A DNA stretch of 60,934 bases. Origin: Bacillus sp. J33. GTDB taxonomy: Bacteria; Bacillota; Bacilli; Bacillales; Cytobacillaceae. Both the position numbers and the translations under genes were made by a program. The notes beneath the pieces are model-generated. The model was not told the DNA's origin and ran no database searches. It saw only the letters and a list, made by a program, of their open reading frames with translations. The DNA is taken from contig NZ_JAEL01000021.1 of the NCBI RefSeq assembly GCF_000518885.1, positions 296 to 61,229 of the forward strand, in the 5' to 3' direction. Positions 16,640-26,277 of the stretch are shown here, piece after piece. Position 1 is the stretch's first letter, and the number at the start of each line of letters is the position of its first letter.

Positions 16640-17086
16640 TTAGGTAGCTGCAGGTGGAGTATACGCCGGTTTTCCGTTAAAGTGAATTTCAAATGAAATC
16701 TCACCTTTTGCACCGGCTGCACCGGATGGACCAGAAATATTAGCAATGGTACAAGCCCCCGTAAACTTTCCTCCATCTGGTTCGGTCCACTCAAAAGTAG
16801 TTCTGCGAGCTGAACCTAATTCAAGAGTTTTGCTAAAAATAAAGTCTTGTGCTGGATCACCATAAAAACGATGACCAGTAAAGGCTAAAACAGTTTGAGC
16901 ACCAATTACATCTGTTTCTCCATAACCATCCCCATCCAAGTATTTATCCTGAGAAAGTTCCTCATTGTTGCTCGGTTCAACATTTGTGATGCCTTTTGCA
17001 ATCAGAGACATAATGTCTGTGCCTGCTGTAGTATCTGTGCCCGTTTTAATCATGAAAGAATGACTGTTCATTAAATCAAAGGACAT
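16640..17086 (-). CDS. Major tail (tube) protein
   Basis: 148 aa. Beta-rich, with TVLAFTGHRFYGDPAQDFIF (about 55-74), KLELGSARRTTFEWTEPDGG-like strand and GAKGEISFEIHFNGKP near the end, as in phage tail-tube proteins of A118-like phages. Followed by a strong terminator, as expected for a highly expressed structural gene. Confidence 0.8.
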   Translation of the reverse strand: MSFDLMNSHSFMIKTGTDTTAGTDIMSLIAKGITNVEPSNNEELSQDKYLDGDGYGETDVIGAQTVLAFTGHRFYGDPAQDFIFSKTLELGSARRTTFEWTEPDGGKFTGACTIANISGPSGAAGAKGEISFEIHFNGKPAYTPPAAT

Positions 17087-17088
17087 TA

Positions 17089-17487
17089 TTAATTCCCTCC
17101 TTGCTCTAATTCAGCTACAAAAATAGCAGTATATATATGTTCATTGCGTTCATTTGTTTCCACCCAGCTAGGCAGAGTGGAGCATTCGCATTTAGTCATT
17201 AAAAAACTGCCGTCAGTGCTTGTTATGGCAGCTGATGACAGTCCATCTAATAATTTGAATATGGAGTTAATCGTACCCCTAGCTTTTATTACGCTCGGAT
17301 CCTTAACCAATATTTGAAACTGGAATTGAAGTGTTTTCCCAGTGTTAATATACCTGGAACCAATAGAAGAAGGAACCTCACGCATTGCCACTGAACTAGG
17401 ATCACTACTTAAAATAGGTGAAGTAATTGGAGCATTCAGTGAAACATTTTTCGTAAGATAATTGGATACTTGCTTAATAAAATCCAC
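17089..17487 (-). CDS. Minor capsid 3 family (tail-terminator position)
   Basis: 132 aa. MDFIKQVSNYLTKNVSLNAP and YINTGKTLQFQFQILVKDPS, then AIFVAELEQGG at the end, match the Minor_capsid_3 family, whose position before the tail tube suggests a tail-completion role. Two bases from the tail-tube gene. Confidence 0.8.
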   Translation of the reverse strand: MDFIKQVSNYLTKNVSLNAPITSPILSSDPSSVAMREVPSSIGSRYINTGKTLQFQFQILVKDPSVIKARGTINSIFKLLDGLSSAAITSTDGSFLMTKCECSTLPSWVETNERNEHIYTAIFVAELEQGGN

Positions 17488-17491
17488 TTAG

Positions 17492-17860
17492 TCACCTTCT
17501 CCCATTAAAAAATCTGCTGTAAGGCACCCCAGCGATTTCTTCCCATCTCCTTAGATATGCTGCTTTGGCAGCTTCAAACCATAATCCTTGAGCATTGGGG
17601 TTTACATCTTTTGAGAAATTATATTGAGGATTGTAATACAACCGCCTGGCATAAGGAGTTCTCCATTCAATATGCCCTTCACCTAAACGGCTGTGGAGGA
17701 CTCCGGAACTTTCTAAATACCTTTCTCGTTTAGGGATAAAGAAATTACTATCCTTTAACACCTGGGTATCTAAAGCAAGCTGAGCCTGATCCCTTGCATT
17801 ATCAAACCTCCGCTGAAGATCCGTTTCATCGAAATTTACCCTGACATTAAAGTTAAGCAT
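17492..17860 (-). CDS. Minor capsid 2 family protein
   Basis: 122 aa. DTQVLKDSNFFIPKRERYLE, WRTPYARRLYYNPQYNFSKD and WFEAAKAAYLRRW are classic Minor_capsid_2 blocks (head-tail joining protein of the HK97-gp10-like position). Ends four bases before the next gene. Confidence 0.85.
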   Translation of the reverse strand: MLNFNVRVNFDETDLQRRFDNARDQAQLALDTQVLKDSNFFIPKRERYLESSGVLHSRLGEGHIEWRTPYARRLYYNPQYNFSKDVNPNAQGLWFEAAKAAYLRRWEEIAGVPYSRFFNGRR

Positions 17861-18199
17861 TTAAGTCAATCCAATCTCATAATGATGGAGTGCCAGTGCC
17901 TCAACTGGGTTCACTTTCTTAACATGCATCGTCTTTCCTGCAAACGTTACTTTTGATTTTTCAACAAATTCAAAAGGGCCACTAGAGGACGAATTCACCA
18001 TATCATAAAAAAGCATCGCTTCGTACAGGAGCTCCTCTGAGTTAGTATTCTTCCGAATGTTTGATAAGGATTGGACCCGAACGTTAGTAAGGGTGATAGG
18101 AGGTAGAAAACCACTTTCTGTCGTTATCCCGTCACCCTCCTGCCATTCCTCATACGTGACAGTGTGGATCAATACATGCTTGGGGATAGGTTTAACCAC
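17861..18199 (-). CDS. Minor capsid 1 family protein (head-closure position)
   Basis: 112 aa. The N-terminal PKHVLIHTVTYEEW and the C-terminal VTFAGKTMHVKKVNPVEALA fit Minor_capsid_1. It overlaps the connector gene by 8 bp, indicating coupled translation. Confidence 0.8.
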   Translation of the reverse strand: MVKPIPKHVLIHTVTYEEWQEGDGITTESGFLPPITLTNVRVQSLSNIRKNTNSEELLYEAMLFYDMVNSSSSGPFEFVEKSKVTFAGKTMHVKKVNPVEALALHHYEIGLT

Positions 18200-18587
18200 G
18201 GACTGTCACTCCTCCGTTTAGGAAACCTGTAGCCCTTAAATAAGAAACAGCCGCCGGACTAATTCTCCGTTCTTCTCGAGATAATCCGTTTTGCCTTTGA
18301 CCGTCCGAATAACTGAAGTTCCCAATAGAGACATTAGTAGGTGATGACTCTCCATGTACTGCACCTTCCCCTGCAATTGATAGGTACTCTAACTGAGCAG
18401 CTACAGCCTTTTTCACATTCAGCTGAATTACTTGATGCATAGTATCAAGATCAAGACCAACAAGAGCATAATTAGTAATATGATCAATGGAGTCACTCGC
18501 CCTCTCCAATAAACGAGGAAAGGCACCCGCATCTATTGGGGCACCCTTGTATACGTCAGTATAGAATGTTTGGTCAATGTAAGGCAT
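18192..18587 (-). CDS. Head-tail connector (adaptor) protein
   Basis: 131 aa, helical. FPRLLERASDSIDHITNYAL (about 24-43) and a C-terminal LSREERRISPAAVSYLRATG are typical of phage gp6-like adaptor proteins that dock under the portal. Lies directly after the capsid block. Confidence 0.75.
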   Translation of the reverse strand: MPYIDQTFYTDVYKGAPIDAGAFPRLLERASDSIDHITNYALVGLDLDTMHQVIQLNVKKAVAAQLEYLSIAGEGAVHGESSPTNVSIGNFSYSDGQRQNGLSREERRISPAAVSYLRATGFLNGGVTVRG

Positions 18588-18589
18588 GA

Positions 18590-18865
18590 TTACTCATCCT
18601 TTTTGTCATCTGACTCTTTTGCTTTTGTCTTTCCTGATTTTTTATTTATCTCAGACTTTTTCGGCTCTGCATCGGGTTCCTTGTCTTCTAACTGTTTGTT
18701 CTCTACTGGATTATCAGCAGGTTCTTCCACCTTATAACCTCTATTCTTAAACCATTCAATTAGCCATGTATCTTCTGTTTCAGCTTCCCCATTAACAAAC
18801 TGAAGGGAAGCACTAACCCCAGTATATTTAGGGTTAGGGCTTTTAATTTTAACCTTATTAGCCAT
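18590..18865 (-). CDS. Small head protein with charged tail
   Basis: 91 aa from the ATG at 18865 (GAAGGGAG upstream). The first ~50 residues (KIKSPNPKYTGVSASLQFVN) form a compact beta region; the rest is a Glu/Lys-rich disordered tail. Position between capsid and connector suggests a decoration or head-completion protein, but no family is certain. Confidence 0.65.
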   Translation of the reverse strand: MANKVKIKSPNPKYTGVSASLQFVNGEAETEDTWLIEWFKNRGYKVEEPADNPVENKQLEDKEPDAEPKKSEINKKSGKTKAKESDDKKDE

Positions 18866-18882
18866 CCAAAAAACTCCCTTCA

Positions 18883-19863
18883 TTACTGAACTTTGACGTT
18901 TCGAAGTACTCCAGCTTTTCGAGTAGCTTTTAGAGCTACCGCGGCAACCATTTCCACTTCACCTGTTTTCACCGCTCCAGGTGCTTTAAAATCAGGTAAA
19001 AATGTCTGAATTACAGAATTTCCTGTAGGGGAAACACCATGAAAACCATCCATGCCAAGAGAGACTGCATAAAGGTCCGTAAGTCCTGTTTGCGCAGTTC
19101 CAACTGTCCGGTCTTCTATCGGAACAATTGGGACAGTAGCAGCACCGTTGTAGAAGTATCCCATGTCAATCATAGGAATACCATCATAGCCAGTGACTGG
19201 ACGCCCGAATCCATCCTCAGACTTTGTAGCATATCCAGCACGACGAGCGATTGATTTAATTTTTGTGATTAGTTTGCTGTTACCCATGAGCATTGTAGGA
19301 CGTCCATCGAGTTCAGCAAGGAAATTATCCAACTGGTCAAGGAATGCAAACTTGTTGCTTTCTAATCCGGATTCAGTGGAAAGATCAATTACAGCATCTG
19401 TGTTTATTTCTGTGTTTGAACCAGTAAGTGCCTTATCCAATCCGTCAAAAGCATTGGAGTCAACCGCCTCATCACCGTTAATAACTGTGTTATGGAAGAG
19501 GTTTGATGCACCGAGAATCTTTTGTTGCAGTTGGAAGTTCATTTCGTTGATCTGACCGGAAGTATCTTGAATTACACGGTCAATCTTAAACGTTCCACCA
19601 AAGATTTTTAGGTCAACCGTTAACTTCTCACGTTCTGCTTCGTTTGCTGTGTATTCGTTGTTGATTGATCGGAACCCAGCAGTTGAAGGTGTTTTCAAAC
19701 GAGTATATCCATAAGTTAAAGTGGAACCCCCTGTACCAGGGGAAACAGCATTATCGAAAGTTAGAGCATCGAGTAAGAAAGATGCACGGCGGAATTCATC
19801 AATTACCTGTTGGTCAACATGATCTGCCATTCCGACCTTTGCTTGTGCTAATGTGATTGGCAT
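18883..19863 (-). CDS. Major capsid protein
   Basis: 326 aa with HK97-fold-like organisation: an N-arm region with YTRLKTPSTAGFRSINNEYT (about 52-71), the spine helix area NEMNFQLQQKILGASNLFHN (about 105-124) and the A-domain region with RPTMLMGNSKLITKIKSIAR. Follows the scaffold gene and precedes connectors. Most abundant virion protein. Confidence 0.85.
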   Translation of the reverse strand: MPITLAQAKVGMADHVDQQVIDEFRRASFLLDALTFDNAVSPGTGGSTLTYGYTRLKTPSTAGFRSINNEYTANEAEREKLTVDLKIFGGTFKIDRVIQDTSGQINEMNFQLQQKILGASNLFHNTVINGDEAVDSNAFDGLDKALTGSNTEINTDAVIDLSTESGLESNKFAFLDQLDNFLAELDGRPTMLMGNSKLITKIKSIARRAGYATKSEDGFGRPVTGYDGIPMIDMGYFYNGAATVPIVPIEDRTVGTAQTGLTDLYAVSLGMDGFHGVSPTGNSVIQTFLPDFKAPGAVKTGEVEMVAAVALKATRKAGVLRNVKVQ

Positions 19864-19880
19864 TAATAATCATCTCCTAA

Positions 19881-20468
19881 TTAATTTGTTGTTGAAAATT
19901 TTTGTGCTAAAGCTTCTGCGAGACTTCCCGGTTCCCCACCTGATTGCTTCTGATGCTGACCGGTTGTGAATTTAACCCCTGAGCCTTGCTGCTGTTGCTG
20001 TTGTTCTAGCTCAAACAAATATGAATCACTTTCTTTGATTGCTTTTAATTGCTCCTCTAGACCTAAAAGCTTATCTCCATCCAGCTTGATAGCTTCCTTA
20101 TTTAGTAGAGCTTCAACTGCTTTTGGATTTTTAGCCTTGGCAACAGAAAGTGCATCCTTTAAGGCAAAATCAAAAGCCTGTTGGTCCAACTTGGCCTGAT
20201 AATCAGCAGCAGTCTTTTTGTTCAACTCAGTCAGATCGTTAATTTGCTTAGTAAGCTCCTCGTTACCAGCCGCCTTTGTTTTTAAGTCAGACAACTGATC
20301 ATCACGATCTTTAAGCTGTTTCTTAAGGTCCTTATTGTCATTGTTCACCTGGTTGAACTTCTCTTTTGGAAACCAATTGCCGTCAGAAACAATAGCAATT
20401 TTGTTTTCCCCTGCTTTCTGCATGACCTGGTTATATAAGTCCTCACCCAGCAATTCTTTTAAATCCAT
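19881..20468 (-). CDS. Scaffold protein (Phage GP20 family)
   Basis: 195 aa, strongly coiled-coil (KQLKDRDDQLSDLKTKAAGN, LTKQINDLTELNKKT), with N-terminal MDLKELLGEDLYNQVMQK and a glutamine tract (ELEQQQQQQ). Matches the GP20 scaffold family that directs procapsid assembly. Directly upstream of the capsid gene. Confidence 0.9.
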   Translation of the reverse strand: MDLKELLGEDLYNQVMQKAGENKIAIVSDGNWFPKEKFNQVNNDNKDLKKQLKDRDDQLSDLKTKAAGNEELTKQINDLTELNKKTAADYQAKLDQQAFDFALKDALSVAKAKNPKAVEALLNKEAIKLDGDKLLGLEEQLKAIKESDSYLFELEQQQQQQGSGVKFTTGQHQKQSGGEPGSLAEALAQKFSTTN

Positions 20469-20561
20469 CTTAACCTCTCCTTTTTAATGTTTTTTAGCGT
20501 GTCACACCTCACGCAAAAGGTCCCGTTTCTTTATAGCGTCTAACCCTTAAAAAGACACAAA

Positions 20562-20600
20562 ATAAAAAGCCTTAACCGAAATAGTTAGGCTCCTTTGGCT
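20562..20600 (-). terminator. Terminator after the Tad2-like gene pair
   Basis: Minus strand AGCCTAAC...GGTTAAGGCT followed by five Ts; the hairpin overlaps the end of the 49-aa gene. It separates the anti-defence pair from the scaffold-capsid transcript. Confidence 0.65.
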
Positions 20601-20721
20601 TTTTCAATTCATTTACTTCCTTCGCAAGATCAGTAATGTGATATATCATTTCGTGAAGAAGTTTATCTTGCTGCTCGACTTTGTTTTTTAACTCTTCATA
20701 TTCTTTTTTGGAGACGAACAT
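20572..20721 (-). CDS. 49-aa coiled-coil protein
   Basis: MFVSKKEYEELKNKVEQQDK, LLHEMIYHITDLAKEVNELK, KPKEPNYFG. Its ATG overlaps the Tad2-like stop as TAATG, so it is translationally coupled. Heptad-like Leu/Val spacing predicts a short coiled coil. Unknown function; may be an accessory to the Tad2-like protein or an unrelated small phage gene. Confidence 0.75.
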   Translation of the reverse strand: MFVSKKEYEELKNKVEQQDKLLHEMIYHITDLAKEVNELKKPKEPNYFG

Positions 20722-21188
20722 TAGTACACTACCACCCAATCATCCGCTAATACATCACTGGTAGAAGGCGTCCACATTGCATGGTCTCCTTGAGCTGTTT
20801 TGAGTTGTAAATAAGGTCTTACTTTAAATAAATCTCCTTCTTTATATCCCCACGCCTCCGCAGTTTGTTTATTGCAAGGAATTCCATCGGGATATCCTTT
20901 TTGATAAACAGCAAACATTCCTTTACCATTCCAGCCTTTGCGGGCAACTCTTTCCCCTTCTTTTAACAAGCAAATAGCAATATCAAACCCGAATTCAGCG
21001 TTCTCATGAACTAAGCCCTCTGTTGAACATAACATCTCACTACCAGGAACCTCTTTATAAGTGGCTTCAAATGTTTCTTGAGGAATCACCCATCTATCAG
21101 AAGGGTCTCCTTCATTCTGCACTAGATACCCTCCACATTTCGTCCTTTCCACTACTTCCAATAAAGCTGTTTTTTGATACTTTTTCAT
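20721..21188 (-). CDS. Tad2/DUF2829 (Thoeris anti-defence) protein with extra N-terminal domain
   Basis: 155 aa. Residues ~63-155 carry the DUF2829/Tad2 pattern: FGFDIAICLLKEGERVARKG, WNGKGMFAVYQKG, PYLQLKTAQGDHAMWTPSTS, DVLADDW. Tad2 proteins form oligomers that sequester the cyclic ADP-ribose signal of Thoeris defence. The first ~55 residues (GGYLVQNEGDPSDRWVIPQE) look like a small PGDYG-type domain often joined to DUF2829. It sits in the head operon between minor capsid and scaffold genes. Activity here is inferred. Confidence 0.8.
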   Translation of the reverse strand: MKKYQKTALLEVVERTKCGGYLVQNEGDPSDRWVIPQETFEATYKEVPGSEMLCSTEGLVHENAEFGFDIAICLLKEGERVARKGWNGKGMFAVYQKGYPDGIPCNKQTAEAWGYKEGDLFKVRPYLQLKTAQGDHAMWTPSTSDVLADDWVVVY

Positions 21189-21199
21189 GGCTAATCCTC

Positions 21200-22303
21200 C
21201 TAATATATTTTTTCACGCTGTCTATTCCGGGTTCTTCCTGTATTCTTAATAAATTGCCTCATTTGGTGTTGAGCTTCCTTCAATTTCTCCTCAGCATCAT
21301 TTACGCCATATGGGTCTTTCATTTCCATCATCATAGCAAGCTCTCTCTTTGCTTTCCGGATGTTTCTTTCCAAGTGCCGCTGCTGTTGGCTTTCCTCGTA
21401 GGCCTGCCGGTTCTCTTTTTCGTTATATGGCTTGTAGGTTTTGTGAGATAGCCCCTCAATGAATGGGTACTTAATATGTCGGCAATTAACACCAAATAAG
21501 CCCGCTGGATTCCCATAGGACGTTGTTGCAAAGGCTGGATATTTAGGATGTGTGCCGCTTCTTGAGTAGATACGACCTTGATATGGTGCACAGCCAGGGC
21601 GCGCTCCCAAGTGGCTTGATACTTCCAGTAGGTCTACACCGTAATCATCCATTCGGGCATCTTGCATATCATTGGCCACATTATTAACTGTAGACCTCAT
21701 TACCATGTTCATATAGGCTTCAGTGGACCATCGTTTTCCTGCTTTATCGATAAGTGCAGGAACTCCCTTTTCAGCAGCTTTGCTGGCATACTCTCTAAGA
21801 GCCTGCTGAGGCGTTACGGTGCCAGCCAATACCTTACCCACCGTTTGATTAATAATGTCTAAATAGACCTGCTGAGCCTGCTCCAAAAGAGTCGTGTTTA
21901 CTAAATTGAAAACATCAAGAGCTTGTCTTTGGTAAGTAGCTAACACGCCTTGTAAAGCCTGGCTTGCTTCAATACTGGGGGGCTGAATAAGCAACCCCAT
22001 CTGAACAGCTTCCTGAAGAACAACTTCATATTCTGCCACTGTACTAAAGCCTGCCTGCTCAAGAGCCTTGGAAACCTCATTAACTGCAAGACCTGAATGC
22101 TTAGCAATTGTAATTATGTTTTGCTGGGTAAGCTGCCCTAACATGGAAAGTTGCTCTGTTTGCCAGGATACAATGTTATCCTCATCGAACAAAGACCGAT
22201 GTTTTTTTAGCTGTTTGGCTATATTGATAAGCAGCTGCTCCTCTATCGACAGAAAAACTTCCACGGTTGGTATAGCTAATTGCTGCTGTTTGAGTGGATC
22301 CAT
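21200..22303 (-). CDS. Phage minor capsid protein (head morphogenesis)
   Basis: 367 aa, Phage_min_cap2-like. The C-terminal region has SSHLGARPGCAPYQGRIYSR, LFGVNCRHIKYPFIEGLS, a Cys/His-containing module typical of this family, then a charged helical tail. Encoded directly after the portal gene (3 bp), where SPP1 gp7-like proteins that bind portal and aid DNA ejection are found. Confidence 0.85.
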   Translation of the reverse strand: MDPLKQQQLAIPTVEVFLSIEEQLLINIAKQLKKHRSLFDEDNIVSWQTEQLSMLGQLTQQNIITIAKHSGLAVNEVSKALEQAGFSTVAEYEVVLQEAVQMGLLIQPPSIEASQALQGVLATYQRQALDVFNLVNTTLLEQAQQVYLDIINQTVGKVLAGTVTPQQALREYASKAAEKGVPALIDKAGKRWSTEAYMNMVMRSTVNNVANDMQDARMDDYGVDLLEVSSHLGARPGCAPYQGRIYSRSGTHPKYPAFATTSYGNPAGLFGVNCRHIKYPFIEGLSHKTYKPYNEKENRQAYEESQQQRHLERNIRKAKRELAMMMEMKDPYGVNDAEEKLKEAQHQMRQFIKNTGRTRNRQREKIY

Positions 22304-22306
22304 TAC

Positions 22307-23800
22307 TTAAACATCCTGCCTATTTCGATTTACACCGAAGAAGTCTATAGCTTCGGCAGTTGCAGTTGCTTGCTCGGCCTGGATTTGTTTCAGCATGTCC
22401 TCAGCTTCTTTTTCGGTGAGCCCGTGTATTTTCATAAGTGCATTCTTGCGTAATTGTAGTCCATTGGTGAGGAGCTTGATCTGCTCGTTAATATCCGCGT
22501 CTTTGTCCTGGGCTATTGAGTCATCAAAGGCCACAGTTACTTCATAATCAGCCGGGCGAGGAAAAACATTAAAAGCATCAGCAATCTCTACAATGGCGTC
22601 AACGAGCTCCTGAATAACTGCCTCTACATTTGTTTCATGGTCCTGCTTTGTCCGGAAAGTTTCGCTATTTTCACTGACAACCTCAGTCGCTGTTTTCACC
22701 CCTACACCATCAAAAGTGAAGGTCCCGGCATTGAAACCAATCTGCATGGCGAAAATATTTAGCAGTGCATTGATAGCAGCAACATGTTCCGTTACACGTA
22801 ATTCAACGGAAATATCATGAACCTTCTCCGCATCCATTACGTCACCAAGAGGCATTGACTCATAGACCTCATCATCTGCATCAAAATACCGAGATACCTG
22901 ACCAGTATTAGGGTCAACAACTGTCTTTATTGCTGAAGCAGGAACAATGATTCGCTTCTTACCTAATGCAAATTCCCTCTGGAAACTGTCAAAAGCGATA
23001 TCTAATGTTTTGAGGGTGTCTAAAGCATTAGCAAAAATGGAAATCCCTAAAGGAGAATTCGTTTCAAAGTTATTTGCAATATTAGGTTTAAAATATACGA
23101 AAATCGTTTTCTTGATTGTATGGAAAATGATCTCCTCTTCCAGGCCCTTGAAATGGGTAGACAGAGGTACTTTCACACCTATTTCATTGTCACTCTTTGA
23201 TTCATACAGCTCATTTTTGATGACGTATTCTCCATCTTCCCACAAGTGCCATTCAAGATGTGTGTAACGGTTATTTCCTTTTCTGAACGTGCTCACAAAA
23301 ACGCCCTCAGTAATTCTGAAATTATCCCATGCTAAGGGGATGAAGCAGTCTGCTGTTGTATAGGAGACCTTTATCTTTTCATCATCAAAGTATGCTTTCA
23401 TAACCATGCCACCAAGAGCAAAGCCGTATTCCAGGTAGCGCCGAAACTCTCTGTTAAACTTATTTTCCTTTAGAATTTCTTTGATCGTTTTTTCAAGAGA
23501 TTCTTCAGAAATATTAATCTCACACTTTTCATTGAAGATCAGTGTAGCCATTTTTTGTGAAGCTACTTTCGCCATTCGCATAGATGCTCTCTTACGCTGC
23601 TTCTTGCCGTTTATGGTCATATAAGACGTATCATGCCAATCTTTGAAATATCCCGTATATATGGCCTGCCACATTTCTATGCGATCATACATTTCATCAT
23701 TCACGGGGATATCTCGATTTTCTGAAAGCTTACGGATCCCTTTTATCAGTCCCATTTTGTACATCACCTGCCTTATGCGGGCCAGCATGTTTTTAAACAT
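22307..23800 (-). CDS. Portal protein (SPP1 Gp6-like)
   Basis: 497 aa, the usual size. FGINR-type C-terminus, NSPLGISIFANALDTLKTLD, FDSFQREFALGKKRIIVPAS and TATEVVSENSETFRTKQDHE are characteristic of SPP1-type portal proteins. Forms the dodecameric ring through which DNA is packaged. Follows the large terminase gene. Confidence 0.9.
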   Translation of the reverse strand: MFKNMLARIRQVMYKMGLIKGIRKLSENRDIPVNDEMYDRIEMWQAIYTGYFKDWHDTSYMTINGKKQRKRASMRMAKVASQKMATLIFNEKCEINISEESLEKTIKEILKENKFNREFRRYLEYGFALGGMVMKAYFDDEKIKVSYTTADCFIPLAWDNFRITEGVFVSTFRKGNNRYTHLEWHLWEDGEYVIKNELYESKSDNEIGVKVPLSTHFKGLEEEIIFHTIKKTIFVYFKPNIANNFETNSPLGISIFANALDTLKTLDIAFDSFQREFALGKKRIIVPASAIKTVVDPNTGQVSRYFDADDEVYESMPLGDVMDAEKVHDISVELRVTEHVAAINALLNIFAMQIGFNAGTFTFDGVGVKTATEVVSENSETFRTKQDHETNVEAVIQELVDAIVEIADAFNVFPRPADYEVTVAFDDSIAQDKDADINEQIKLLTNGLQLRKNALMKIHGLTEKEAEDMLKQIQAEQATATAEAIDFFGVNRNRQDV

Positions 23801-23830
23801 CGGTTGTCACCGCCTAAATTACATATCGTC

Positions 23831-25114
23831 CTAAATTACATATCGTTTATAAAAATAGTTATTGCTGTATCTGAATTCATCCAAAGCATGGTTGAAATCA
23901 TCAATTGGCTTGCCGTTTTCGTCTCTGGCGTACATTCCAACCTCTTTTATAAAGTGGTAATGCCCGTATTTTTCATTTTCCACAAGAAAGAATTGCTTAT
24001 TGGTTAATGAGTTTTGAGCACGTTCAATCCCGACCTCAATCCCTTTTACTGTGCCTTTAACATCTTTTGAATTGTTGTCAGCTCCTGATGTAGGTATGCC
24101 AATTAATCTCAACTCTTCACGCAAAGATTTACAGGCCGGATCCACGAAAAACTCTGTATAGCGCATCTGGAATTTTTCTGTACACCATTTTACAAACTCC
24201 TGTATCTCTTTTGCATACACAGACATGGCTTTGACCTGGCCGGTTTCTTTTCCTGAGTGGTAAAAATTAGCCATTCGGTTCAATCTAAACTTTGTTACCC
24301 CTTCTTCATCCGTATATCGAGTAACAATATTGCAGCTGCATGATGTAGCGTCAGATTGTCCACCGTCGGCAGTGAAAAACATTTCATATGGTTCACCAAG
24401 CAGAGCAGGCTTAATGTGCTTGTCCATATCGAACATGCCATAAATAACACCATCAGGGATTACCCGCTTCCCTTGCCAGTCCCGCTGAAGGAGATAAGGG
24501 TTTTTTGAGAGAGTTTCATAAATCTCTTGTTTCCGTTCCTTTGTAAGAATTGGATTATCATGAATGGTCCAATGTCTCCATTTAGTGTTTTGAACATCAA
24601 ACACCTTTTCGATAACTGGATGGTTAGGTGCCGGTGGGTTTAGATCAGCAAGATGATATCTCATTCTTGCAGCAAAGGTACGTCTGAAACACTCTTGAAT
24701 CATATCCATATGCAACAAATTTATTTCACAAAATACTACAGAGCCTAGCGACATACCGGTAATAGCTTTTACACTATCAACCTTACCGCCACCTTTGTAA
24801 TAAACCTTTTTAATCCCACTTGGAGTATGAATTTCTAAATGGTCTCCAAGCTCATCATGTTTAACCTTAGATAAATCACCAAAGATATGTTTTAGGCCTG
24901 TTCCATCGCCATCAACAAAAAGCCTATAAGCCTGTTCTTGGTTATAAGCTGTAATCAAATGATTTTCATCAGGTGTTAACGTCAAATAAAGAGCATATCT
25001 AAAATGACCGGCGGTTGTCTTTCCGCTTCTGGGCGTACCTTCATTAACTTCAAGCGTATGGGTAAAAGGAGCAGTAATAACTTCACGTTGTTTAGGAGAA
25101 TAAACTATGTTCAT
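23831..25114 (-). CDS. Terminase large subunit (XtmB-like)
   Basis: 427 aa. ATPase Walker A-like [20 protein letters not shown] (about 22-41), Walker B-region [10 protein letters not shown] (about 125-134) and a C-terminal nuclease domain beginning [13 protein letters not shown] with the first metal aspartate near 253. Motor that cuts and packages phage DNA. Overlaps the small-subunit gene by 4 bp. Confidence 0.9.
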   Translation of the reverse strand: MNIVYSPKQREVITAPFTHTLEVNEGTPRSGKTTAGHFRYALYLTLTPDENHLITAYNQEQAYRLFVDGDGTGLKHIFGDLSKVKHDELGDHLEIHTPSGIKKVYYKGGGKVDSVKAITGMSLGSVVFCEINLLHMDMIQECFRRTFAARMRYHLADLNPPAPNHPVIEKVFDVQNTKWRHWTIHDNPILTKERKQEIYETLSKNPYLLQRDWQGKRVIPDGVIYGMFDMDKHIKPALLGEPYEMFFTADGGQSDATSCSCNIVTRYTDEEGVTKFRLNRMANFYHSGKETGQVKAMSVYAKEIQEFVKWCTEKFQMRYTEFFVDPACKSLREELRLIGIPTSGADNNSKDVKGTVKGIEVGIERAQNSLTNKQFFLVENEKYGHYHFIKEVGMYARDENGKPIDDFNHALDEFRYSNNYFYKRYVI

Positions 25115-25896
25115 TTGTTCTCACCATTAAATGCATCAATAAGTGATTCAAGCAATCCAGTATCTTTCTTGGTTCCTTTAAGCAGCTTGGTGCGTTCCTC
25201 AATGAATTCTGTTTCTTTTTTTACTTTTTGGATGCCTGTTTGTAATTGCTCGAGCTTCAGACGTCTTTCATCATCCATTGACGTCATCTCCTCAAACTGT
25301 TTTATCAAGCTTCTAAGCTCACCCATTGCCCTGGACTGGGCATTTAAAAAAGTTGCATGGCGATCCCAAGCAAACTGAAATTCATACTCTTCCTCAATAA
25401 CAGACTGCTCTACTCCGCCACCATCCTCTTCTGACCGTGGATAATACTCATGTTTTGCTTTCTTTAACTCTTTAATCATTTCTAGTTTACTCTCAACAAA
25501 CATAATTCTCTGAGCTCGAATGATGGCAGCATATTGAATCTGTATTTGGTCCCAGATTAAATCAGCAGGGGAGTGTTCCTGCATCTGCTCCATAATCTCA
25601 AGTGTTTCATCTGGGAGGAACTTAGAAAACATGCCATGTTTTTCAGCTGCCTTGTTCCGTTTTGTAAATTGATTGTTTGGATTTGGGTTTCCGCTTCTAT
25701 TCCTAGGCGCATCCTTATTTTTTAGGGTTGCAACCTTTTGCTTTTTGGTTGCATCCTTTTTAGTTGGATCCCTTGACCATCCCTCTCGGCTTTTTCTGCT
25801 TTTTAATGTCCCGATTTTGATATCGTGCTTTTCAGCAAGTGCCTTTAATGTGATCTTAGAGGTCTCAAATTCTTTTCTAATTTCATCCCAGTTCAT
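25111..25896 (-). CDS. Terminase small subunit (XtmA/YqaS-like)
   Basis: 261 aa. N-terminal helix-turn-helix ([20 protein letters not shown], about 16-35) for DNA recognition, a [14 protein letters not shown] linker of the kind found in XtmA-like proteins, a GNPNPNNQF motif, and helical oligomerisation region. Coupled by ATGA overlap with the large subunit. Confidence 0.9.
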   Translation of the reverse strand: MNWDEIRKEFETSKITLKALAEKHDIKIGTLKSRKSREGWSRDPTKKDATKKQKVATLKNKDAPRNRSGNPNPNNQFTKRNKAAEKHGMFSKFLPDETLEIMEQMQEHSPADLIWDQIQIQYAAIIRAQRIMFVESKLEMIKELKKAKHEYYPRSEEDGGGVEQSVIEEEYEFQFAWDRHATFLNAQSRAMGELRSLIKQFEEMTSMDDERRLKLEQLQTGIQKVKKETEFIEERTKLLKGTKKDTGLLESLIDAFNGENK

Positions 25897-25933
25897 TACA
25901 TGGCACCTACCTCCTTATAATTTTTCGCAAAAG

Positions 25934-25956
25934 AAAAAGCACCCCGAAGGATGCTA
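25934..25956 (-). terminator. Terminator before the terminase operon
   Basis: Minus strand GCATCC-ttcg-GGGTGC followed by TTTTTC; separates the Xpf-adjacent small gene from the terminases. Confidence 0.75.
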
Positions 25957-25959
25957 ACA

Positions 25960-26196
25960 TCATAAATTCCAAGCTCTTGCTGTAGCTTGCAGGTCATCAT
26001 TAATTTTTTGTCTTTGTGTCTCGGTCTCGATTGAAACATATGATACGTTGTCCAAATTAATAATCTTATCATTATGCTTAAACCATTTATCGCTATTGTT
26101 TAAGGTTACAGAGAAATCAAAGCTAGGATCCTGTTTTTCTTCAATGTCTACTCGTTCTCCGTTATTCATGTAAAACTTAATATAGAACGTCTCCAT
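25960..26196 (-). CDS. Small phage protein, unknown
   Basis: 78 aa: beta-strand-rich start METFYIKFYMNNGERVDIEE, then WFKHNDKIINLDNVSYVSIE. It looks like a compact beta-fold but I know no family. The ATG follows AAGGAGG, and a conserved 26-bp promoter-like motif ends 25 bp upstream. Lies between the Xpf-like gene and terminases. Confidence 0.7.
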   Translation of the reverse strand: METFYIKFYMNNGERVDIEEKQDPSFDFSVTLNNSDKWFKHNDKIINLDNVSYVSIETETQRQKINDDLQATARAWNL

Positions 26197-26220
26197 GTCC
26201 TCCCTCCTTTCGCCTATTAA

Positions 26221-26246
26221 TTCGACAAAAGGAGATATTTTCCTTC
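26221..26246 (-). promoter_or_regulatory. Promoter-like repeated motif A
   Basis: Minus strand GAAGGAAAATATCTCC then TTTTGTCGAA. It matches motif B (26587-26612) at 21 of 26 positions and lies the same distance from the next start codon. Confidence 0.5.
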
Positions 26247-26277
26247 AAAATAAACCTCTTAGGTTGAGGTAATATCT

